From CAINVV01 sp037137375 (GTDB lineage Bacteria; Bacteroidota; Bacteroidia; Bacteroidales; Prolixibacteraceae): a stretch of 64,000 bases of DNA. Positions 21,101 to 28,225 of this stretch are shown here, piece after piece; position 1 is the stretch's first letter; each line of letters opens with the position of its first letter. Below the pieces are notes generated by a model. The model saw only the letters and a list, made by a program, of their open reading frames with translations. It was not told the DNA's origin and did not search any database. The position numbers and the translations under genes are program-made. The stretch is taken from NCBI GenBank assembly GCA_037137375.1, contig JBAXKJ010000007.1:62001-126000 (forward strand). Reading direction: 5' to 3'.

Positions 21101-21772
21101 ATCGGCCAGTTTCTCCGTGTTACTCATTCCACCGATAGCCAACTCCTCTTCGATTGGCCCGTTAATACAGGTGACAACACCCGGAAAATCAGTCATCAGC
21201 TTTTTTGCTGATTCGGCCCAGGCGAGCGCCTGAACCGCATTGTATTCCTTTAATGGAGTTGCATACCTCGAAGGCGTTGGAATTTTATAATCTCTCTGAT
21301 CCTCAGGCACCTCAACAGTGCCGGTACTGGTAAAAGAACCTTTCCAGTCATTTCCATCTTTCCGCCATTGGAAAAGACGAAGATCGTTGGACGCAATTGC
21401 CCGTAAATCATCCCTGCTATGAGATTGAAGTCCAAAGATCAATCCAAGATGCACCCCATATTCCTTTGATAGGGTGCATACTTGCCTTACCTCGGCATCG
21501 GCTCCCGGACTGTAAATAAATGAAAATCCTAATCGGTGGTATAGATTGCCATTCCCAAGTTGTTGCTTCATCTTCAAAATTTGCGCCCGCTTTACTTCTA
21601 AAGTTAGCGAACCCGGAACGCGTATGCTTTCAAAAATGGGCATGATGTAGAGGCAATTTTCGGTCGAGCCACGGGGCAATTCCTGAGAAATGCCTGGAAG
21701 AGGCAAAACACTGCCTGTTAAGAATGTCAGTAGGAACAAAAGAATATAGGTATCGAAAAAACTTTTTTTCAT
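18101..21772 (-). CDS. Predicted multidomain glycoside hydrolase with CBM6-like module and type IX sorting domain
   Basis: This is a 1223-residue exported protein. The ATG at 21772 is preferred over a TTG at 21799 because it sits 4 bp after the upstream stop with GGAAAG upstream. Residues 1-30 are a signal peptide. Residues 35-520 look like a TIM-barrel hydrolase: GVVTCINGPIEEELA carries acidic residues at a strand end, but I recognise no CAZy family. Then come an FN3-like segment (about 540-640), a beta-sandwich (about 650-880), a bacterial Ig-like domain (about 890-980), a CBM6-like module (990-1133, opening IEAEDYDIGG) and a type IX secretion C-terminal domain (about 1141-1223, NILYPNPAHDWVKI ending KQKLIKI). 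It should be exported by the type IX system to the surface or medium. It is the only protein here with that signal. Confidence 0.85.
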   Translation of the reverse strand: MKKSFFDTYILLFLLTFLTGSVLPLPGISQELPRGSTENCLYIMPIFESIRVPGSLTLEVKRAQILKMKQQLGNGNLYHRLGFSFIYSPGADAEVRQVCTLSKEYGVHLGLIFGLQSHSRDDLRAIASNDLRLFQWRKDGNDWKGSFTSTGTVEVPEDQRDYKIPTPSRYATPLKEYNAVQALAWAESAKKLMTDFPGVVTCINGPIEEELAIGGMSNTEKLADYSPFAITEFRDWLRHSGLYDASSGKFAGEGASKLIVGDLISFNGTLRSQFYDDPTPDDNNGTGVSFNQFFGTNFTTWSLRYWDLDIYTEAITDVNFDCTPEAGTGFCSGGFDAPRILDAKNKYWKAWSYDIPDQGGIYPAGNPSAPAYGFRQNLTHNMVRDLFEVIASTGLPRAIMYAHQIPGEALANFTGEAPRNRSSASTIWSGLLEKSKTVGITRFGDINPALMTQYADDWGIFEWHTAPNADPGTQALYTASINALNNYYQHKVHFLFPGWWSVTAPDNSSIFPLNDSRFADAIKDFMTAREEVPYSQQGTSHDYAPPKVLGITGFIDEKKVLNVKWSERIWLDLLQKWNDWGQFANFEIQLSQDGSNWSQTEKTSIAGFTKSLSETSCKIRVRAISKKGLAGVWSETVSINSQPDGTPLQIAAQYNSLFVDPEVTNMISVSVGDPSRPLNPDSLAISITGEGRIWDTAPDNVSTIEKFWPMNSSSDVTGLYDLDNVNFDGGWFNATVSPKTPIDPYLSFVGSSLNGSQLPYIAFRLYSDLASGGQLYWFINGGNKVISFPIIKGWNVYTFGNLPDWISQSTINSVRLDPGTTANAKITLDWFAISSHPISTSLRPSFTVNGNQATILTSSTTVPGSYTVTATFNKLSASTTVQTKATNLKPVVKMLLPVKDTTVVLGTTIRILAEAKDTDGKLSYVNYLANSSFIQKVSASPYLFDWTPGAAGSYQLAAEAVDNASESTKSSVKNIMVIEPKPWLGVNPVLPGVIEAEDYDIGGEAITYHDTDPNNRGGVYRTDGVDILKKSDNLHGFFISWTEVGEWLSYTVDVKKSAKMDINLLIASKAGGGEIHLEMNDKPLTNHLVITGTGDDQQFRLFSFKDVYFKSGLRKLKVVIDKGGINLDYIEIAERIVTGINDLILLPGNILYPNPAHDWVKIRVLAKGKVLIRIVGLNGQLMRLLRLPEEDEYSVSVADLPQGIYVVWIITEGNIFKQKLIKI

Positions 21773-21776
21773 TCGT

Positions 21777-23909
21777 TTACTTTCCGATTTTTCCCGCAAA
21801 TCGGGCTTCTTTCCAATCTTTTATTCCAATGATCCCTTTATACTGATCAAATACAGCATTTTCGTTTGGAGTATCCGCCGCCTTAAAAACATACCAAACA
21901 GGCTTGGCGCCTCCGGGATCTGTTTCATCATCCGGAAAACGCCTTAATCCAATGCGTAATCCCCCTTCTCCCCTGTTATCAAACCAGTTATGCCACTGAA
22001 AACCATCGATCCCATCAAGATTTTTCATCTTTTTCCAGGTATAGGCAAAACCGGCAGCCTGTTCTTTTAAATCCTGCTCTGAATAGGTTCTCGAATTCGT
22101 CCCATTTTCGGAGAGCCACAAGGTTCGCTTAATCTTCCCTTTGTAAAGCACCTCGGGTAATTTTATCCAGGCATTCAGTACTTCGAGATTGGCAAAAGTG
22201 ATGAGCGGCGAATTGAAGGTAAAATCCACCTGTTTGTCCAGCCAGGTCTTTGGTTCCATCAATGACTGAGGATAAGGATGGTGCGCCATCGCCCATTGGA
22301 AATCCCCTTCCGCCCTGGTGTTCTGAATCAATATTTCCATTAAATCTTTGGATGGATAAAACCTCGGATGGGAAGTCCAGGCCCAATAGTGCGTGAGTGT
22401 GACAAACACCTCACTGTTAGGATTGTACGACCGGGCGATAGCATAACACATGCGCATGGATTTGATGTAGGTATCCATGAAAATCAGGGCGGTTTTTTCT
22501 CCCATATTGGTCCATTCCCATCCCGCATCCACTTCATTGTGCATGATCCAGTGGTTACATCGTCCATATTTTTTATCCGCCCGACTGTAACGGCTGGCCA
22601 GAAAGTCCAAGGCAGCTGCATAACATTCGACACTTGCCGGATTAGTCATGTTGGGCATGCTGTAGATACCTGCAGGATCCATATCAGGATGCTGCAGAAG
22701 ACGGCCAATTTCCGGATCGGGACATGATTCTGCCTTATCGACCAGCAATATCGCAGCGGTTACAATATTTTTCCGTGCGGTGGTCCTGAAAGTTGAATCA
22801 AAAAGAGCCACTTCTCTTGCCTTGAAATACCATGATTTGCCGTTGTAAACATGCTCAATCCTACCATCAGCCGGTTTGGTGAACATGAATTTTGAAAACC
22901 AGATATTCACGGTAGCGCTGGTAGCGCCTAATTCATCCAGGTCTTCCTGATGACCGCGGTTCACACTAAAACCGCCAATTCCCTTTCGCCCTTTGGCCAC
23001 CTCCTTGGGATAACTGTATTTTGCCTTGATGATATCCGGATAATGCGCATGTGAGATCAGTTGGTAACCATTGGTCGTTTTTTCGGCCAACACCCATTTC
23101 GAAAGCAACCTGTCGTACCTGATTCCATTCCGGTCGACAAAACGATCAATTTCAGTCTTAAACTTCTTCCCGCTTACCAGGATGGCCGTTTCGAAAACCT
23201 TTGCTTCAGTAACATCCTGGTAAGGTGCAACCTCGCAGAGATAGGTCGGACCGACGGAAGTTGAATGCCCTTCTACAGAGATTTTTGAATCCCAAACTGC
23301 AACTTTGGAAATTTTCGAAGAGAAATTCTTTGCCAGATAGTCCTTTAATCGGGATTCCATCTCAGCTTCTTGTCGCACTTTTGCCTCACGATTAGCGGCA
23401 AGCTCCTTCTCCCTGATACTCATTGGACGAATGGCCAGATTTCTGATCTGGATATTCACATCCGGGCGGCCGCCAAAGTCCAAACGGAGAAAATCGCCCG
23501 CTTTTCCCCACTCCTTCATCTCCTTGCTTAAATCGATGGAATAGCCTACCCACCCTTCGGCAAGGCCAATTCGACGGACCAGCTTTGAATTTCCCTCACT
23601 GATAACCGGACCAAAATAGATCTGCAAATGATCCAGCCCTTTGGGACAGAAATATTCAAAAGAGAGGATTTTAGCCTCTTTTGCCAGGGCCACTTTTAAG
23701 GGCTGGGAATAGACCCATGGATCTTTACCCAAAGTTTCCAGTTGCCAGGCTCCGTTGAGTTGATGTTCTGCCTTAAGTTGGTTAATTTTAGAGGGATCGA
23801 GATCCAATGAGGTGGAACCTGGTTGACCATTTGACCGGTGAGTCAACAGCAGTATTAAACAGATTACCAGTAGTAATCTGCCCGGAAAAACATTTTTCAA
23901 TCGGTTCAT
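21777..23909 (-). CDS. DUF5722-type secreted glycosidase-like protein
   Basis: This is a 710-residue protein with a signal peptide (to about residue 28, RSNGQ). Residues 30-165 are a jelly-roll-like N-domain. The main part resembles DUF5722, a GH-A-like barrel: Glu459 in the motif HNEVDAGWEWTNMG fits the acid/base position after strand 4, and Glu601 in LWLSENGTNSR fits the nucleophile after strand 7. The HPYPQSL and HNWFDNRGEGGLRIGL segments are also typical. A retaining glycoside hydrolase is inferred; substrate is unknown. It is tightly packed between neighbours (9 bp and 4 bp), so it is part of the eight-gene PUL 1 enzyme operon. Confidence 0.8.
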   Translation of the reverse strand: MNRLKNVFPGRLLLVICLILLLTHRSNGQPGSTSLDLDPSKINQLKAEHQLNGAWQLETLGKDPWVYSQPLKVALAKEAKILSFEYFCPKGLDHLQIYFGPVISEGNSKLVRRIGLAEGWVGYSIDLSKEMKEWGKAGDFLRLDFGGRPDVNIQIRNLAIRPMSIREKELAANREAKVRQEAEMESRLKDYLAKNFSSKISKVAVWDSKISVEGHSTSVGPTYLCEVAPYQDVTEAKVFETAILVSGKKFKTEIDRFVDRNGIRYDRLLSKWVLAEKTTNGYQLISHAHYPDIIKAKYSYPKEVAKGRKGIGGFSVNRGHQEDLDELGATSATVNIWFSKFMFTKPADGRIEHVYNGKSWYFKAREVALFDSTFRTTARKNIVTAAILLVDKAESCPDPEIGRLLQHPDMDPAGIYSMPNMTNPASVECYAAALDFLASRYSRADKKYGRCNHWIMHNEVDAGWEWTNMGEKTALIFMDTYIKSMRMCYAIARSYNPNSEVFVTLTHYWAWTSHPRFYPSKDLMEILIQNTRAEGDFQWAMAHHPYPQSLMEPKTWLDKQVDFTFNSPLITFANLEVLNAWIKLPEVLYKGKIKRTLWLSENGTNSRTYSEQDLKEQAAGFAYTWKKMKNLDGIDGFQWHNWFDNRGEGGLRIGLRRFPDDETDPGGAKPVWYVFKAADTPNENAVFDQYKGIIGIKDWKEARFAGKIGK

Positions 23910-23918
23910 GTTACTTAT

Positions 23919-26744
23919 TTATTTTTCTATCACAAATATTGATTTACCGGGATGGAGCTTTAAATTTAACTTAACTCCTAAACCTTCATTTTTTGCCTCG
24001 GCACTCACAACAGATCCCGAATAAGGATCCCACATTTCGTAGGTCTTATTTTCATTTAGCAGGATACCGCCGGTGTACTCCTTTTTACCCGGATTCGTAA
24101 TGAAGATAAGCGATTTCCCGTCTAATTTTTTGTGTAAATATCGCAAGGATTCGTCGTTTTCAAACTTTGCGAAACAAGTAAGCTTTGCGCTGGATATGGC
24201 TGCAGCAATCGTTTTAGTGTTTACTTCAGGCACGAACAATGCAATTCCTCCATTTTTATTTTTCCTCCTTCCTGATTCGGAAATAAGCTCTTTAACAATT
24301 GCTTTTACCTCTTGATCCTTACCTAATTCCGCAGATTTTTCAGGCAGCTGGGTAGTGAATATTACGGAGCCACCCTGATCAAAAAATTCCTTTATTTTCC
24401 TTAAATTGGAAAGGAGAATGGTCTTGCACGATGGGACAATGATCACCCTTAAACTCTGGGGATGTAGTTTACTCTGCAAAGTTAGATGATTACCTGAAAC
24501 AGTGCATTTTTCATCCAGAATCTCAGGGTGAAGGAACATATAATTGATTCCCATCTCATCCGATAACAACCGACCCACTTCGACGTAATCGCTTTTCGGT
24601 ATAATCACACCACCTTTGTACGCAGTAAGTGGACCATCGAAATAGTGTTCAGCTTGCATCTGGTTAATGGGATACAAAATGGCGGCATCCGCAATGAAGC
24701 TGCCATCGTTTTGAAGAAGCAGGTTCATCCTGGAAAGGAATTTTAAAAAAACAGGAAGATCTTTCTTGTAAATTGGATTCCTTTCCGACAGTTCGGGCAG
24801 GTAGGTCACCTTTTCTTTCGCATTGTTGTACCAGTAAGCATGTAGGATTAGCTGATTAATGCCTTTCACATACTGATCCATGGCAACAGAATACATTGAG
24901 TCGATCGAAATTCCCATTCCACCATAAGTTTCTGACATGACAATGGATTTGTCCCAGTTGTACGCTGAGGAGGCAACTACTTTATAAAATTTTTCGGCAG
25001 GTCGATTTCCATAAATTTTATCGATTCCAGGCGCTTCAAGGTATTTAAAACATTTCATCAGATCGCCTGAAGTTCCAACCGGGTTTTCCACTTCCTCATT
25101 ATCCTGGTGACCCGTGGCAACAATTCCATTTTTTCTGCTCCAGTCGTCAATGGTCTTGGTAAATCCCCGGGCATACAATTCAGTCCTGAATCCAAACAAA
25201 AGATTTCTGGCCGCAGCAGTTTTGTCCCCTATGTTATACCACAACGCCGGATAGTATTTTACAGGTGAAAAGCCATATTTTTTCTCAAATTCCAGGTTAT
25301 ATCCATCAGTCCAAACGCGGCCATTGGCGTGGTAAAGGGTAGGCTCGTCGAAAAACGTACCATAAATAGTATTCCCAAAGTATTTGGTAAATTTATTATA
25401 GTATTCCTGATGGGTCATGGAGATGAATTTTCCTGTAGCCTCCTCGCTGAGGTAATCTGCCAGGGGAACCCCTGAATAGCTACTGGAAAAAATCATGATT
25501 CGCCATTCTCCATTAGGCACCTTCCAGGTTACAACCGAATCCCGCATCGATGAAGTGATGTCCACACAATCCAGCTTTCCCTGTTCCATCGCTACTATTC
25601 CCATAATCTTTCCTTTTGACTTAACAGGAATTTGGCACACTTTCCCGGGTTCAACTTTAAACTCTATTTTATCGAGTCCTTTCAGCAATAAATCAGGATA
25701 CTTTTCTCCAAACCTGGAACGCCCGTCTCCGTTTTTCCAACCGCCACTGCCGCTCGGGAATCCGTATTCATCGTAAATACATATTCTCATTCCGAGGTCG
25801 TTGGCCTTATCGATTACAAATCTGTATAAATCAAAATAAGCATCGGTGAGATACTCTGGTTTAAATTCTTTGCCGAATGGCAATATGGACACGCCTCCAT
25901 AACCACACGAATCGCGCATGGCTTTTAGCTGGGTTTCGATTCCTTGCCTGGTGACTTCGGTATTGTTCCAAAACCAGAGTGGTACGGGTCTGTATTTCAA
26001 CGATGGATTGGCAAATTCACTCCTTAGCTGGGTCCACTTTTTAACCTGAAACCACTTTAAAATCTCATCTGTAACGACCTTGTGCCCTTTGGCGTTGGGG
26101 TGGTTAACCTGGCTCATAAATTCAGGAATACTCCCACCGGCTTGCTTCAAGTTTTTAAAAGCCAGATAGCTATCTATCAAACCAAGATGATAGATTTCGG
26201 CCAAAACCTTAATTTGCTGGGCATGTTTCGCTAAATCGGTGCTATCATTCAATAAATCAACCTTTTGATCGGGAGTAGGTGTCATCAGTATGATTTTACA
26301 TCCGTAGGAAAGTGCCATTTCAATCATTTTTATCCAGGCAGAACGCGCTCTTTCCAGTCCGAGACCTCTGTCGTTGAGTGCATAATCGATAAATAGAACA
26401 TCTGGTTTCATACACAAAACATCTTTTTCAAATCGGGCTGCACCCTTTTCTGAGTTCTCCCCGCCAATCGCGGTAGTGATACAATTGATCACAGCAAAAG
26501 GATACCTTTCTTTCAGGTATTTCAGCGTAAGCAGTGGATAGGCCTCAAAACTGCGCACATCAGGGGTTACAAAATATCCTGAAGGAACAGAATGGCCATG
26601 AAAGACAAGGTTAATTGTTCGATTTTTAGGCCAAACGGCGGATAATTCCTTCGTTATATCTTCCAGATATTCATTGGAACGGGCAATCTGTGCCTGAATA
26701 TTTTGTATGATAAAACAGGTAATGACTAATAATAATACTTTCAT
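23919..26744 (-). CDS. SGNH/GDSL esterase fused to GH106-like (alpha-L-rhamnosidase-like) domain
   Basis: This is a 941-residue exported protein (signal peptide to residue 18, QNIQAQ). Residues 40-235 form an SGNH hydrolase: Ser52 in FHGHSVPSG, Gly in AIGGENS, Asn in DYALND and His215 in NHPNAKGH. The Asp normally three residues before that His is replaced by Gln, so activity may be altered. From about residue 245 a GH106-like region begins with RPVPLWFWNN and the QLKAMRDSCGYGGVSI motif and continues with GTFFDEPTL. GH106 enzymes remove alpha-L-rhamnose. The fusion suggests de-acylation coupled to removal of a substituted rhamnose. It starts 15 bp after the sulfatase upstream. Confidence 0.82.
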   Translation of the reverse strand: MKVLLLVITCFIIQNIQAQIARSNEYLEDITKELSAVWPKNRTINLVFHGHSVPSGYFVTPDVRSFEAYPLLTLKYLKERYPFAVINCITTAIGGENSEKGAARFEKDVLCMKPDVLFIDYALNDRGLGLERARSAWIKMIEMALSYGCKIILMTPTPDQKVDLLNDSTDLAKHAQQIKVLAEIYHLGLIDSYLAFKNLKQAGGSIPEFMSQVNHPNAKGHKVVTDEILKWFQVKKWTQLRSEFANPSLKYRPVPLWFWNNTEVTRQGIETQLKAMRDSCGYGGVSILPFGKEFKPEYLTDAYFDLYRFVIDKANDLGMRICIYDEYGFPSGSGGWKNGDGRSRFGEKYPDLLLKGLDKIEFKVEPGKVCQIPVKSKGKIMGIVAMEQGKLDCVDITSSMRDSVVTWKVPNGEWRIMIFSSSYSGVPLADYLSEEATGKFISMTHQEYYNKFTKYFGNTIYGTFFDEPTLYHANGRVWTDGYNLEFEKKYGFSPVKYYPALWYNIGDKTAAARNLLFGFRTELYARGFTKTIDDWSRKNGIVATGHQDNEEVENPVGTSGDLMKCFKYLEAPGIDKIYGNRPAEKFYKVVASSAYNWDKSIVMSETYGGMGISIDSMYSVAMDQYVKGINQLILHAYWYNNAKEKVTYLPELSERNPIYKKDLPVFLKFLSRMNLLLQNDGSFIADAAILYPINQMQAEHYFDGPLTAYKGGVIIPKSDYVEVGRLLSDEMGINYMFLHPEILDEKCTVSGNHLTLQSKLHPQSLRVIIVPSCKTILLSNLRKIKEFFDQGGSVIFTTQLPEKSAELGKDQEVKAIVKELISESGRRKNKNGGIALFVPEVNTKTIAAAISSAKLTCFAKFENDESLRYLHKKLDGKSLIFITNPGKKEYTGGILLNENKTYEMWDPYSGSVVSAEAKNEGLGVKLNLKLHPGKSIFVIEK

Positions 26745-26759
26745 TTTTCTTTATTGATG

Positions 26760-28217
26760 CTACTTTAATATATCTACCGGTCTGATATAGGGTGAATTAT
26801 TCCATTGCGCATCCGTCGCGGCATTCATGAAGTCAGTGTACTCCCAAAAATGATCCTTGTATTTCGCCATCCACTCCTGAGTGAGATTCCAAAGTTTTTC
26901 TCTTACCGCCGCCATTTTAGGATCGGAAAAAAGATTCTTTAGCTGATATGGATCGTTTTTCCGGTCAAACAATACGCTGTGAAGAGAGCCTTCGGTCGCG
27001 CCCTTCTGGGTCGACCAGGTATAATCCCGTGTAATAACCCCTCTGAATCCTTTCCCTTCGTACAACCAAATGGGAATATAATCGACGGCATTTTCGTCAT
27101 GGGTCAGGATAGCCTTCGCCAGGTTTTTACCATGACATTCCTTCGGTACATCCAACCCCATTAATCCCAGAATGGATGGCATCATATCTAATGCACTGAA
27201 TAACAGACCTGTTTTTGAGCCTGGATTAATTTTTTCCGGCCACCGGAGCATAAATGGGATGTGACAGGAGTAATCGTGAGGATATTGTTTCGGGTAGATG
27301 GCATCGTCAAATTCAAGCATATCTCCATGGTCGGAGGTAAAAACCACCAAAGTATTTTTATCCAACTTCAATTGCCGGAGCTTGTCCATTAGCTGTCCGA
27401 AGGCAATATCGACCCCGGAGGCCATCGCCATTTGGCCATGCACCATTCTCCTTCGATCCGGAGTGTTTGTTAACCCTGGTCGCATTTTTAGGCTGTCCCG
27501 GTTATAGAGGAGCATTAATTCGTCCGGGGCATCGTACTTGTAATGCATGAGTCCGTCTTCCCCCTGAAATTTACCCCAATCGTGCGGCGGATGCCAGGAT
27601 ACGAATAAGGCAAAGGGTTTAGTCGTACCCTTACGACTATCGAGGTATTCTAATGCCTGATCGGTTTGTCCGTAAACTTCCCATTTGTTGAAAAACACTT
27701 TTTGACCTTCCTCATTCCAGTAAAAACAATGCCCGGCCCGGAAATCAACATGACAGTTGTTGCTAAGAAAAAGTTCGTCAAACCCATAGCGCATCTCGCC
27801 TTTGGGAATCAGCCGGTCGCGGTCACCTCCCTGAAGATGCCATTTCCCAATATATGCCGTGTTATACCCTGCATCGCGCAACACCTCAGCAAACTTCTTC
27901 CCATGTCCGGGGACTAGTGGCTTGTCGTTAACAAAAGTTCCGTTGTACAAGGTTTGTTGTCCACTCATCAGCATTCCCCGGAAGGGTGTACAGATCGGCG
28001 AATTGGAAAAACAATGGGTAAAACGTACACCCTCTCTGGAAAACCGATCCAGATTTGGCGTCTTTATTTGTTTGTTTCCATAGCAACCTAACATATCAAA
28101 AGTCTGCTGATCGGAGAAGATAAATACCAAATTTGGCTTTTGACTTTCTGCCACCAGCGGGGAAAATAATAAGATACCTGAGGCAAGGCCTATTCCTTTG
28201 AGAAGTGATTTTCGCAT
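26760..28217 (-). CDS. Exported sulfatase, Cys type (S1 family)
   Basis: This is a 485-residue type I sulfatase with a signal peptide (cleaved near VAESQ). The catalytic formylglycine arises from Cys76 in the motif CTPFRG (C-x-P-x-R). Metal-ligand segments FIFSDQQ near the N-terminus and FTSDHGDML near residue 295 are present, and the length is normal for S1. It removes sulfate esters from a carbohydrate in the periplasm or at the surface. The Cys motif can be matured by FGE or anSME; neither is encoded in the window. Spacing of 8 and 15 bp to its neighbours shows operon membership. Subfamily and position specificity cannot be assigned by eye. Confidence 0.92.
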   Translation of the reverse strand: MRKSLLKGIGLASGILLFSPLVAESQKPNLVFIFSDQQTFDMLGCYGNKQIKTPNLDRFSREGVRFTHCFSNSPICTPFRGMLMSGQQTLYNGTFVNDKPLVPGHGKKFAEVLRDAGYNTAYIGKWHLQGGDRDRLIPKGEMRYGFDELFLSNNCHVDFRAGHCFYWNEEGQKVFFNKWEVYGQTDQALEYLDSRKGTTKPFALFVSWHPPHDWGKFQGEDGLMHYKYDAPDELMLLYNRDSLKMRPGLTNTPDRRRMVHGQMAMASGVDIAFGQLMDKLRQLKLDKNTLVVFTSDHGDMLEFDDAIYPKQYPHDYSCHIPFMLRWPEKINPGSKTGLLFSALDMMPSILGLMGLDVPKECHGKNLAKAILTHDENAVDYIPIWLYEGKGFRGVITRDYTWSTQKGATEGSLHSVLFDRKNDPYQLKNLFSDPKMAAVREKLWNLTQEWMAKYKDHFWEYTDFMNAATDAQWNNSPYIRPVDILK

Positions 28218-28225
28218 AACTTTAA

